Source of the DNA: Ignavibacteriota bacterium
GTDB lineage: Bacteria; Bacteroidota; Ignavibacteria; UBA10030; UBA6906
Assembly (NCBI GenBank): GCA_016707525.1
Contig: JADJHP010000007.1
Location: 1-64,000 of the forward strand
Length of the DNA stretch: 64,000 nucleotides
Direction of reading: 5' to 3'
Shown here: positions 46,397 to 55,733 of the stretch, one piece after another
Numbering within the stretch: position 1 is the first letter of the stretch
Layout of the letters: every line of letters starts with the position of its first letter
The notes under the pieces: model-generated
What the model saw: the letters and a program-made list of their open reading frames with translations, nothing else
The model's database searches: none
Told to the model about the DNA's origin: nothing
Program-made: the position numbers and the translations under genes

Positions 46397-49300
46397 CTAT
46401 CCCTTCTGCGCGTGCAGATTGTCTGCGAATGCGATCTCGAATTGCGTGCCATTGCCCCGACGGATCCTCAGGGAACCACCCAGTTGACGCGTCAGGGTAT
46501 CCACCAACTGCAGGCCGAGCGACTCCGTGGTCGAAGGATCGACATCCTCCGGGAGCCCGACGCCATCGTCGCTGACCGCGAGAACATACACCGGCCCCTC
46601 CGCACGGAGCCGGATCGTCACGGTGCCTTCGCGTCCATCCGGGAACGCGTGCTTGAGGGCGTTCGAAACCAGCTCGTTCACCACCAGTCCGCACGGGATC
46701 GCCGCATCCACCGTCAGGAACAGTTCCTGCACGTCCACGACCAGCGAGATCGCCACGGGTCCCGTCTGATACGTATGGAAGAGGTTCGTTGACAGCCGCT
46801 GGATGTAATCGGCGAAATCCACACGGGAAAAGTTATCGGACTGGTACAGTTCCTCGTGCACGAGCGCCATGGACTTGACACGTGTCTGGGACTCGCGGAG
46901 GACCGACTGCATCTCCGGGAGGTTCACCTTCCCGCTCTGCAGGCTCAGCAGGCTCGTGATGATCTGCAAATTGTTCTTGACGCGGTGATGGATCTCCTTC
47001 AGGAGCACTTCCTTCTCCGCGAGCGACGCCTTGATCTGGTCTTCCGTGCGGCGGCGTTCGGTGATCTCCCGTGCCACGCCGACAAGCGCCACAGGCTCGC
47101 CCTGATCGTTGCGCACGGTGGAGGTCCACAGTTCGACGGGGAACTCGTCGCCGTTCTTCCGCCGGTTCATGATCTCACCGCTCCACCCCGACGCACGCGT
47201 TCCCTGCCGGATCCGGTCCGAAAGCTCCGCCGGCACGGAAGCAGAACGGATGATCATCACATCCTTGCCGAAGATCTCCTCCTCACTATACCCGTACGTG
47301 TCCGTGAACGCCTGATTGATGTACAGGACCGAATTCTTCAGATCGGTGATGACGAAGGCGTCCTTGGCGCAATTGAGGGTGAACGCGAGCAGCCGGAGTT
47401 GCCGTTCGGCCTCGACGGTCTCCTGGCGTGAGCGCTCCTGCTCGGTGATATCCTCGCCGATCAGCAACATCCCCTGGACCACACCGTTGGGTTCGATCTC
47501 GGGTGAGAATGTGAACCGGATCATCCGTTCGCGCCCGTCCTTCCGATTGAACGCGAACGACTCCTGAAGAGTTTCCCCCGCCCCGATGACGCGCGCGACG
47601 ATATCCAGCAATCGTGATTGATCCGATTCCCGCACCAGGAAGCCCGCAAGGGCTTTGGTGCCAACGACCTCCTCCGCGGGGTGGCCAAGGATCTGCGCGG
47701 CCCCGGTATTCCAGAAGTGGATCGCCCCCTGCCGGTCCGTACTGATGATCCCGACAGACCGTGAACTCTCGAGCAGCAGGCGGAGAAAATGGACCGTGCT
47801 CTGCAGGGTTTCTTCGAGTTGCCGGCGCTCGGACACGTCGCGTGACGAGAATGCGATCCGCGTGGTCTTGCCGGATGCATCCAGCACCGGATGGAGCGTA
47901 TGTTCGTAGTGTTTGCCGGCGTGACGGTCCTCCAGGCGGAGAGGGTTCCGGGTATGAAGGACCGTTTCCATGGCCGAGCGTCGCGAAACAGCCAGAGAAG
48001 ACGGCAACATATCAAACAGCGATGTGCCTGCCACGGGAACCTCCGGGAGCATGCTCGCGGCCTGGTTCATTGCCAGGATCGTGCCGTCAGCATCCAGGAG
48101 ATACGAGGGGTCCGCCGAGGCATTCAACAACGCCAACGAGGTCTGCTCACTCAACCGCAGCTCGAGCCGGTGATGCCGGTACCGCCGCATCAGATAGGAC
48201 AGGAGCAGTCCGCTGACGATCAGCGCCAGTGCGGTCAGGATGAGCCCGACCGGACGCAGGTAGAATGGTGTGTAGGGAGCGAAGGCAACGGTGATGGGAT
48301 CGGCGGCGACCACACCATCAGGATCCTTGACCTGCAGGGTGAATTCATGGTCTCCGGGAGCCACGGCACCGAGATCCACCTCTCGCACGGTCGACCATCC
48401 GCTCCACGGCCCATCGTCCAGGCGGAAGCGGTTCTCCAGTCCACCCTGCGGCTCCTCTCCCCACCACGCATCGACCTGCCAGCGCATGGCCACTCTGTTG
48501 CCGCTGAACACGGGTGGCGCGGCCGTGACCTGCGGTGGATGCGAGTGGTCGTCCTGGCGGTGGAGGATCGCAACGCCGCCGCCGACGGTACCGAAGAATG
48601 CATGTTGCCCTTCGATCAGAAGCGGCCAGAGCGCGGTGTGCTCCAATCCGGATGCGCTCCCGTACGAATTCCAGATGCCGTGAGCAAAGCTTGCGGCCCC
48701 GCTGCGCGTCGTCACCCAGACCATGCCCGCGCTATCCACCTTCACATCCCACACACCATCGCTGAGAAGTCCATCGGTGCTCGTGTAGTAGCGGACCGTG
48801 CCGTTCTCCAGCACGCCCAGGCCATGCGCCTGGTCTCCAAACCAGATGCACCCATCCCTCCCTGCGGCCACGGAAAAGACCCGTTCACTACGGAGTCCGT
48901 CGTGCGACGACCAGGATCGCCAGAGGCCCCGGGACCATTGGGTGAGTCCATTGCCCGTTGCGAACCAGTAACTCCCGTCCGGAGCTTCACAGAATCCATA
49001 GACATTCCGCTGCAAGGGGGCCTGGTCGCCGCCCCACACCGTGAACACGGAACCTGCGCGGCGGTACACCGCCGGACCGGGGGTCCGATCGGTGCCGGCC
49101 TGTGCACCATTCTCGAGGCCAAGGAACCAGAGACAGCCTGAACGATCGGCCGTGATGCGGTGATACGGACGCTCGCCAAGGCCATCGGCACCACCGAAGT
49201 GGCGCCAGCCCCTGCCGTCGAACCGGAGCACGCCCGTAAAAGCGAAACCGCTGGAGACCCACACGGCACCATCGGCATCTTCGGCGAGTCCGGTGATGAC

Positions 49301-50440
49301 ACGCAGCGGATACCCTGCGGCAGAGGTGATCATGGCCGACTCCCCATCCCGGGTGTGCACCTGGATGCCATCGCTTGTCCCGATCCACAGGGAACCATCA
49401 CGCCGCCTGAGGATCTCCATGACAGCGGACGCGGGGTGTGAGATCATGGGTTCGATCGATTCCCATCGGTCGCTGGAGAGACGGCACAGATGAAGGCCGT
49501 TGCTGCCGCCGACCCACAGATCACCGTTGGGCCGGAACTGCGCAAAGGAGAATCCGGTGAACGCGGGAGGTGCAGGCAAGGAGAGCTCACCCAGCCCCTC
49601 ACGGTGGATCCGGAGGACGCCGACCTCATCCACCTGCACGACCACGTCATCGTCGCACGCGATCAAATGGGGCTGCGATGGGGCGGCTTCGGCACGGACC
49701 CTTCGCGGTTCACTGTCTCCCTTCCAGACCCACAATCCGATGTTTTCGGCTGGCTGCACCACCCATGCCGCGCCGAACTGTTCCGCATTCTCCGCAAAAT
49801 GTGCGGCCTCGAAGCGCCTGTCGCCGAACCCCAGAACCCGCGTCCACTCCCGCCCGTTCCCCGCATAGAGCCCGCGGGAGGTGCCGATCAGCACCCGCCC
49901 CGACGGTTGGGCCTCGATCCTTTTGATGGCAAAGGACTCCGCGGAGTTGATCGGAGAAGCGGAGATGAGCAGGTCACCATCACGGACGAACGCATGTCCA
50001 TCACTGGTGAGAAGCAGTGCGCGTCCCGAAGGCAGTACCGCTCCTGAAATGAACGGCGTGTGTGCCGTATCCTGATCAAGACCGATCTCTGCGAATCCGT
50101 TCCGGTTGCCGGTGAACAGCCGCCGCCCCATGACCACCAGCAGACTGGTATCGCCTTCGGCGAGCATCAGCGTGATCTGGTCGGCTGGCAAGCCGAGATC
50201 GGCTCCCACGGGATGCCAGACGTAGCCATCGTACCAGGCCAGCCCGCGCGCCGTGGAAGCCCACACCACACCATTGGGTGTTTCCCGCACGTCATAGACG
50301 ATGTTCGACGGGAGCCCGTTGCGGGTCGTGAAGGCGGTCCAGCGCCAGGCATCCTGCACGTTCTCGATCTGCGCTGAGAGAATGGACGGAACGGCAAGAA
50401 GGAGGCTCAACAGCATGACGAATGAACGATACTGCCCCAT
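46397..50440 (-). CDS. Propeller-type sensor histidine kinase with three PAS domains
   Basis: 1347 residues from ATG 50440 (MGQYRSFVMLLSLLLAVPSILSAQ) after GAGG. A periplasmic two-component-regulator propeller (about 25-690; repeats such as GLPSNIVYDV, GVVWAST-type), a Y_Y_Y domain (about 690-760), one transmembrane helix (LILTALALIVSGLLLSYLM), three PAS domains (about 800-1130; SYLLDADGTILAMN, VGIISTDRQGAIHF, AFVITDLKNSVLYIN), HisKA_2 (KEIHHRVKNNLQIITSL) and HATPase (VNELVSNALKHAF; SDDGVGLPEDV). No receiver or DNA-binding domain, unlike hybrid kinases of polysaccharide utilisation. Starts one base after the previous kinase stops. Confidence 0.85.
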   Translation of the reverse strand: MGQYRSFVMLLSLLLAVPSILSAQIENVQDAWRWTAFTTRNGLPSNIVYDVRETPNGVVWASTARGLAWYDGYVWHPVGADLGLPADQITLMLAEGDTSLLVVMGRRLFTGNRNGFAEIGLDQDTAHTPFISGAVLPSGRALLLTSDGHAFVRDGDLLISASPINSAESFAIKRIEAQPSGRVLIGTSRGLYAGNGREWTRVLGFGDRRFEAAHFAENAEQFGAAWVVQPAENIGLWVWKGDSEPRRVRAEAAPSQPHLIACDDDVVVQVDEVGVLRIHREGLGELSLPAPPAFTGFSFAQFRPNGDLWVGGSNGLHLCRLSSDRWESIEPMISHPASAVMEILRRRDGSLWIGTSDGIQVHTRDGESAMITSAAGYPLRVITGLAEDADGAVWVSSGFAFTGVLRFDGRGWRHFGGADGLGERPYHRITADRSGCLWFLGLENGAQAGTDRTPGPAVYRRAGSVFTVWGGDQAPLQRNVYGFCEAPDGSYWFATGNGLTQWSRGLWRSWSSHDGLRSERVFSVAAGRDGCIWFGDQAHGLGVLENGTVRYYTSTDGLLSDGVWDVKVDSAGMVWVTTRSGAASFAHGIWNSYGSASGLEHTALWPLLIEGQHAFFGTVGGGVAILHRQDDHSHPPQVTAAPPVFSGNRVAMRWQVDAWWGEEPQGGLENRFRLDDGPWSGWSTVREVDLGAVAPGDHEFTLQVKDPDGVVAADPITVAFAPYTPFYLRPVGLILTALALIVSGLLLSYLMRRYRHHRLELRLSEQTSLALLNASADPSYLLDADGTILAMNQAASMLPEVPVAGTSLFDMLPSSLAVSRRSAMETVLHTRNPLRLEDRHAGKHYEHTLHPVLDASGKTTRIAFSSRDVSERRQLEETLQSTVHFLRLLLESSRSVGIISTDRQGAIHFWNTGAAQILGHPAEEVVGTKALAGFLVRESDQSRLLDIVARVIGAGETLQESFAFNRKDGRERMIRFTFSPEIEPNGVVQGMLLIGEDITEQERSRQETVEAERQLRLLAFTLNCAKDAFVITDLKNSVLYINQAFTDTYGYSEEEIFGKDVMIIRSASVPAELSDRIRQGTRASGWSGEIMNRRKNGDEFPVELWTSTVRNDQGEPVALVGVAREITERRRTEDQIKASLAEKEVLLKEIHHRVKNNLQIITSLLSLQSGKVNLPEMQSVLRESQTRVKSMALVHEELYQSDNFSRVDFADYIQRLSTNLFHTYQTGPVAISLVVDVQELFLTVDAAIPCGLVVNELVSNALKHAFPDGREGTVTIRLRAEGPVYVLAVSDDGVGLPEDVDPSTTESLGLQLVDTLTRQLGGSLRIRRGNGTQFEIAFADNLHAQKG

Positions 50441-50441
50441 A

Positions 50442-53400
50442 TCAATCCTCAAGCGGCATAGTGATGGTGAACGTGGTGCCGCGATCACGAATGAGTCCAA
50501 GTGACCCGTCGATCTGGGCGGTCAGCGTGTTGACCAGCTGCATGCCCAGCGTTTGCGTTGCCCGGAAATCAAGGTCGTGCGGGAATCCCACCCCATCATC
50601 TCTCACCATCAGCACCCCCCGTTTGCCTTCCAGGAGGGAGAACCCGATCTCGATCTCCCCACCCGTCCGATCCTTGAACGCGTACTTCAATGCATTAGAA
50701 ACCAATTCATTGATCACCAGTCCGCACGGGATCGCGGTGTTCACCGGCAGGTTGCACTGGTCGATACTATAGATGACATGGATATTGGGAACATTGTACG
50801 AACGGAACAGGAACGCAACAAGGCTGCGCACATACTCGCCGAAGTTGACATGAGCGAGATTCTCCGACTGATAGAGGCGCTCATGAATGAAGGCCATGGA
50901 GCGGATGCGGTTCTGGCTCTCCCGCAATTGCTCACGCGCATGGGTGTCCGTGGTCGCACCCGACTGCAGGCTCAGAAGGCTGGAGATCACCTGCAGATTG
51001 TTCTTGACGCGATGGTGGATCTCCTTGAGCAGGACCTCCTTTTCTTTCAGGGAAGCGGCGATCTGCATCTCGACCTGCTTGCGCGCCGAGATGTTCGTCA
51101 ATGTGCCGAGCATCCGCTCCGGTGCATTGGCCTGCGTCATGAGCAGAATGCCGTTGCCGGAGATGTCGATGTACTCCCCGTTCTTCCGACGTAGACGAAA
51201 CTCCGCCAGGAACGGAGCACCGCCGGACACCGTGGCCCGATAGGTATCTTCCGTCTTCGCACGGTCATCCGGATGGACCAGCCCCCACCACCGCTGCGAA
51301 TCGACAGCACTGAATTCCTCCGGTGTAAAGCCCGTGACCGCCTGGATGGCTCCCTGCCAGGAGATGACCCCGGTGCGCAGATCGAGATCATAGACCAGCT
51401 GTCCGGTCGCTTCCGCCGTGATGCGGTACCGTTCCTCGCTCCGGAGCAGATCGTGCTCCGCGATCTTCGTATCGGTGATGTCCCTGCCGATCATCTGATA
51501 CTCATGAATGACCCCCTGGCCATCCACGATGGCCCCCGATACCCAACGCACCCATCGCTCGGATCCATCAGGGGCAATGAAGGAAACATCCTGCTCACAG
51601 GCCGCTCCGCCACCCTGACCCTTCCACAGGGCAGTGACGACCTCGTCGGGGCTCGTCACGGCAAATGCCGCGGGGAACCGGCGCCCGATCAGCCGTTCGG
51701 GTGCGGTCCGGAGCGTTCGACTTACCGCTCCATTCACGAACGATAGCGTGCCGTCCGGCAGCACGCGCACGATAAGTTCCGACTGCTGATCCAACACTGC
51801 CCGGAGCCGCGCATCGCGTTCGCGGAGTTCGCGCGAGTGCTGCGCTTTCCGGTGGATCGACAGCGAACCAAGAAGCAGCAACAACCCCGTGAGGACTCCG
51901 ACGGGCACAAAGAAAGAAGGGCGGAAATAGAACGGCGGCGGGACGGTGAACTTCAGTGTCGTTCCCGCAGGATCCACCTGCGCAAGGGGCCCCCGTGCCT
52001 GTACCGTGATCGTGTGATCGCCGGATGACAGATTGCGGAGTTCCAGCGGACGCTCCAGGCCCCACGGAGACCAATCACCATCGTCAAGTCGGTACCGGGT
52101 CGGGATGTCGCGCTCGAAGAGATTGCCGGTCCTGCCGTACGCCTGCCACATGAGCGTGAGAAGGTCGCCCCGATCCACCGGTTCATGGAACCGGACCGCA
52201 GGCGCCGGACCTTCGAGCTGCCTGAGGTCCAATCCCGCTACGCCGGCGTTGGTCATGCCAACGTGCAACACACTATCGCGCATGAGCAACGGCCAGAGAT
52301 TAGGATTCGGGAGGCCATCACGCAATCCGATGGTCGCCCACACCCCGCGGTCGTGCACCGCAAGCCCCTCGCGCGTGGCAACCCAGAGCCGGCCGGCATG
52401 GTCCACGAGGAGATCCCACACACCCGGGCTCGAAAATCCTTCTTCGGGAGTGACATATTTCGGCGCATCCGTACCATCGAGAGAGCCGAGCCCCTGGGTC
52501 TGGTGTCCGAACCAGAGCCGCCCGCTTTTCTCGAGCGCGAGCGTGAAGACCTTGTTCGTCCTGAGCCCCTGTTCGGTTGTCCAGTACGTCCACACGTTAT
52601 CCCGTAACCGCCCGATCCCTCTTCCCGTTGCGAACCAGAGTGTGCCGGCAGAATCCTCCACAACGGCATACACCCGGCCGTCCGGAAGGCCATTCCTCCG
52701 GTCCATCCGCTCGAATCGTTTCCCGTCATAGATGAACGCGCCGTTCTCGCGATCCGGATACAGCCCCGGAGAGAAGAAACTGATGGTCAGAAACCACAAC
52801 CTGCCCTCGCGGTCGCGTGTGATACGGTGCACGCCATTGTCGCTGAATCCCTCCGCTGCACCGAAGTGCTTCCACGTCGAGCCATCCCACCGGTATGCAC
52901 CGCTGAACGATGAACCGCTCGCGACCCAGACATGTCCGGCACGGTCCTGCGCCAGGGCCGTGATGATCCCGAGCTGCTGCTTGCCGATCGACTGTATCAT
53001 CCGGACCTTCGCGTGGCCTCGATAGACCAGAATGCCGTCGGAGGTCCCGACCCAGAGCGCACTGTCCCGCGTGAACAGCATGGCGTTCACGGTGTTCAAC
53101 AGGCCATTCCCGGAAGCAAGAAGGCGCGTCCACAGGCGGGATGACAGGCGGCAGACATGGAGGCCATTGGTCTTCCCGACCCAGAGATCGCCGCGCGCAT
53201 CGAACCATATGGTGGTCGCACCGATCAGCTCCGGTGGCAGAGGGTCGAGCGCGCTCCAGATGCCACGCTGACGGAGGGTCGCATTCCCCGATTGTTCAAG
53301 CGAGAGCACCGTCCCCCTTTCGTCACAGTCGGAGGTGAGCGTCGTGCCACTCGGCGTCAAGGGAGTCCTCGTCAACGTGCCGTCCGTTGACCACTCGATC

Positions 53401-54140
53401 CGGTACAGGGACCGCCCGATGCGTCCGCAGAACGTCCCGTTCCCGGCGCGATCGTCACTGAAACCAATGAGGGTCAGGAATTCACCTGGCAGAGGAAAGA
53501 ACAGGTCCCATCGTGCGCCGTTCCACCGGTAGACCCCTCCCGGGGCATTGAGGATGGGGTACCCGGTGCGTGAGGCAAGGACGCCGTACGTGGCTTCCGG
53601 AACTCTACGGGCCACGGGATCATCGAAGGGCGAGGGAAAATGCTCGAGGGCGCCGTTGCGCAGAAGATACAGACAGGAGTCGCCCTGAATCAGCAACCCC
53701 CTGCCCCTCAGGGGAACAACGTGTCGGGCGCTTACCTCCGAAGGGCCGGCGCGCAACGGGAGAGGATGATAGCCCGCATGATCGACATGATACAGCCTGG
53801 AGCGGGTAACAAGATAGACGCCTGAAGAGTCCGCGGTCGCACTTGCACCCTGGAAGCTTGAAGGTTGAGCATCGTCTGGCGGAGATTGCCAGTAGTTGCC
53901 GTTGTACCAGGCCATCCCTGCCCGGGTGAGGACCCAGAGTTCTCCCGCAGGCGTCTCGATGATCTTGTCGATGGTGGCGGATGGCAGACCCGCTTCGACG
54001 CTGAACCACCGCCAGCGCCACGACTCACGCAACGCGGAGCCCGGGTCCTGGCTCAGGGCTTGTGGCCCTGAAAACCCGAGGACGCAGGCGATCACCATCA
54101 ACCACCACCACCTGACATCGAACCGACGGGCCAGGGTCAT
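50442..54140 (-). CDS. Propeller-type sensor histidine kinase with two PAS domains
   Basis: 1232 residues from ATG 54140 (MTLARRFDVRWWWLMVIACVLG), chosen because GGAGGT lies 6 bases upstream; earlier ATGs lack it. Domain order as in the downstream paralogue: periplasmic propeller repeats (GLPSATIDKIIETPAGELWVL type), Y_Y_Y, one transmembrane helix (FFVPVGVLTGLLLLLGSLSI), two PAS (SELIVRVLPDGTLSFVN; AVTGFTPEEF), HisKA_2 (KEIHHRVKNNLQVISSL) and HATPase (VINELVSNALKYAF; RDDGVGFPHDLD). The two kinases probably arose by duplication. They receive extracellular signals and must act through an unlinked regulator. Confidence 0.85.
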   Translation of the reverse strand: MTLARRFDVRWWWLMVIACVLGFSGPQALSQDPGSALRESWRWRWFSVEAGLPSATIDKIIETPAGELWVLTRAGMAWYNGNYWQSPPDDAQPSSFQGASATADSSGVYLVTRSRLYHVDHAGYHPLPLRAGPSEVSARHVVPLRGRGLLIQGDSCLYLLRNGALEHFPSPFDDPVARRVPEATYGVLASRTGYPILNAPGGVYRWNGARWDLFFPLPGEFLTLIGFSDDRAGNGTFCGRIGRSLYRIEWSTDGTLTRTPLTPSGTTLTSDCDERGTVLSLEQSGNATLRQRGIWSALDPLPPELIGATTIWFDARGDLWVGKTNGLHVCRLSSRLWTRLLASGNGLLNTVNAMLFTRDSALWVGTSDGILVYRGHAKVRMIQSIGKQQLGIITALAQDRAGHVWVASGSSFSGAYRWDGSTWKHFGAAEGFSDNGVHRITRDREGRLWFLTISFFSPGLYPDRENGAFIYDGKRFERMDRRNGLPDGRVYAVVEDSAGTLWFATGRGIGRLRDNVWTYWTTEQGLRTNKVFTLALEKSGRLWFGHQTQGLGSLDGTDAPKYVTPEEGFSSPGVWDLLVDHAGRLWVATREGLAVHDRGVWATIGLRDGLPNPNLWPLLMRDSVLHVGMTNAGVAGLDLRQLEGPAPAVRFHEPVDRGDLLTLMWQAYGRTGNLFERDIPTRYRLDDGDWSPWGLERPLELRNLSSGDHTITVQARGPLAQVDPAGTTLKFTVPPPFYFRPSFFVPVGVLTGLLLLLGSLSIHRKAQHSRELRERDARLRAVLDQQSELIVRVLPDGTLSFVNGAVSRTLRTAPERLIGRRFPAAFAVTSPDEVVTALWKGQGGGAACEQDVSFIAPDGSERWVRWVSGAIVDGQGVIHEYQMIGRDITDTKIAEHDLLRSEERYRITAEATGQLVYDLDLRTGVISWQGAIQAVTGFTPEEFSAVDSQRWWGLVHPDDRAKTEDTYRATVSGGAPFLAEFRLRRKNGEYIDISGNGILLMTQANAPERMLGTLTNISARKQVEMQIAASLKEKEVLLKEIHHRVKNNLQVISSLLSLQSGATTDTHAREQLRESQNRIRSMAFIHERLYQSENLAHVNFGEYVRSLVAFLFRSYNVPNIHVIYSIDQCNLPVNTAIPCGLVINELVSNALKYAFKDRTGGEIEIGFSLLEGKRGVLMVRDDGVGFPHDLDFRATQTLGMQLVNTLTAQIDGSLGLIRDRGTTFTITMPLED

Positions 54141-54208
54141 GCAGGACCTCCACATTCGCACCATTGCTCAGCACCACTGGCCCGGATCACCACGGCACCA
54201 TCACTCCT

Positions 54209-54496
54209 TCATGGCTTGGGGGAAAGGGGACGGACGTCCAGACCAAGCAAAACCTTTTCACGGTCGGACAGGTCACCAACGATGCGCCGGATGGGTGGAG
54301 GGAGTTCACGCACCAGCGTCGGCGTCGCCAGGATCTTCTCATCCTCGGCCAGCTGTGGCCGCTCGAGGACGTCGATCACCTCAAGTTCATACTCTGCTTC
54401 AAGGTCCTGTTCACATATGCGGCGGAGATTGCTGATGGCCGCATCCGATTGTGCGGTCCTGCCGGTGATATAGAGACGCAGAACGTAAGTGCGCAT
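54209..54496 (-). CDS. kaiB: KaiB-like protein
   Basis: 95 residues, MRTYVLRLYITGRTAQ, behind GGAGGG. Family signs: YVLRLYITG, EYELEVIDVLERPQLAEDEKILATPTLVREL (key E38, D42, P48, K54, T58, P59), RRIVGDLSD and KVLLGLD, highly typical of KaiB. In cyanobacteria KaiB controls KaiC in the circadian clock and binds SasA and CikA kinases. Here neither kaiC nor kaiA is visible in the window; the gene lies 68 bp upstream of the two sensor kinases and in the same direction. A clock role is therefore uncertain; a stress or kinase-modulating role is inferred. Confidence 0.88.
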   Translation of the reverse strand: MRTYVLRLYITGRTAQSDAAISNLRRICEQDLEAEYELEVIDVLERPQLAEDEKILATPTLVRELPPPIRRIVGDLSDREKVLLGLDVRPLSPKP

Positions 54497-54977
54497 ATGA
54501 CCCTCCGCGACATGTCCACCTCAACCTCCGAAGCAATACCCCCGATAGAATGCCGCCGGATCCCCCATGAATTCAAGAACGAGCGATCGCTGGACGAGGA
54601 GGATATCATCTTCGTGTCTTCGACCAGAAGGATTCGCATCGAGCAAATACTCCCGGAGGTATGGCATCCCGTGGGACGCCACGGTGCGGCAATGCATGGC
54701 GTCCGCATCGCACGTGAGCGATATGGCGGATCCATCGGGAACGGCATCGGGGGTATTGTCAGGACAACGTTCCGGCAGATGGCCGGGCGTCATATGGTCC
54801 GCGAAGGGTTCCGGAAGGAGCTGAGAAACTCAAAGAACACCTCCTCCGCGCCATGTCGGAGAGCCAGAGGAGTGCGGCCAGTCAATGGAAGGTGCCTTCA
54901 GCGACCCCACGACCTCAGGCACAGGCATGCGAACCGGGGGTAAGGGTAGTGTATCAAACAGAGGTGACAAAATCAAC
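54497..54977. other. Region upstream of kaiB: uncertain small ORFs
   Basis: 480 bases. On the - strand, a 90-residue frame (54521-54793, MTPGHLPERC..., ending RGYCFGG) ends 25 bp before kaiB; it has no clear ribosome-binding site and is not recognised. Just upstream, in another frame, GRTPLALRHGAEEVFFEFL (about 54800-54880) looks like an ankyrin repeat piece, preceded by MPVPEVVGSLKAP in a shifted frame. A decayed ankyrin-like gene is possible. The kaiB promoter should also be here. Confidence 0.35.
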
Positions 54978-55733
54978 CTAGGGGCGGCGCCGGGCGGCCA
55001 GGGCTGCACCCACGATGCCCGCCTCATTCCCCAGGGTGGCAGCCACGAGTTCAGCCCGAGTCTTCAGGGTTGGCAGGAAACGAGGTGCTTTGCGGCTGAC
55101 CCCCCCTCCGATGATGAGGAGATCGGGCCACATCACGTTTTCCAGGGCCGCAAGGTACTCATTGAGACGTTTTCCCCATGCTTTCCAGGAAAGGTCCTTC
55201 ACTTTGCGCACCCGGGCCGAGGCGAACTGCTCGGCGGGCTTTCCACGCAACTCCATCTGGCCAAATTCAGTGTTCGGCACCAACACCCCATCAACGAACA
55301 CCGCCGTCCCGATGCCTGTCCCGAGCGTTGCAAGGACGACAACACCCTTCCGGCCCCGGCCGGCCCCGAACTGCATTTCTGCAAGGCCGGCAGCATCGGC
55401 ATCATTCACCACGACCACAGGGCACCCGCACGCGGCACTGTACACCTCGTACGCCTTCACCCCGATCCAGGCCTTGTCCAGATTGGCCAGCGCCAGCACT
55501 TTCCCGTCTTTGATGGGCCCGGGCATCCCGCATCCGACCGGGCCGCGCCACTTGAAGTGCTTGACGATCCGTGCCACCAACCGGCCGATCTCCTTCGGTC
55601 CGGCGGTTGCCGGGGTCTTCAGTCGATACCGCTCGCTGACGAGCGTTCCGGTGTTCAGGTCGACGATGGCACCCTTGACGGCGCTGCCACCGACGTCAAT
55701 GCCCAGCATGTGGTGTTGTGGAACCGCGCTCAT
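54978..55733 (-). CDS. ppgK: Polyphosphate glucokinase (ROK family)
   Basis: 251 residues; start overlaps the transaldolase stop (ATGA). ROK/PPGK features: LGIDVGGSAVKGAIVD (phosphate loop 9-24), GCGMPGPIKDGKV, VVNDADAAGLAE and VVLATLGTGIGTAVF. PPGKs phosphorylate glucose with polyphosphate or ATP. No signal peptide. As the last gene of the sugar-phosphate operon it would feed glucose 6-phosphate into the pgi/tkt/tal steps. The polyphosphate preference is inferred from the family. Confidence 0.8.
   Translation of the reverse strand: MSAVPQHHMLGIDVGGSAVKGAIVDLNTGTLVSERYRLKTPATAGPKEIGRLVARIVKHFKWRGPVGCGMPGPIKDGKVLALANLDKAWIGVKAYEVYSAACGCPVVVVNDADAAGLAEMQFGAGRGRKGVVVLATLGTGIGTAVFVDGVLVPNTEFGQMELRGKPAEQFASARVRKVKDLSWKAWGKRLNEYLAALENVMWPDLLIIGGGVSRKAPRFLPTLKTRAELVAATLGNEAGIVGAALAARRRP

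Noticed and set aside
46389..46694. Extended start for the AhpD-like gene
   Set aside because: It lies entirely inside the kinase gene in another frame; ATG 46388 has AGGAG.
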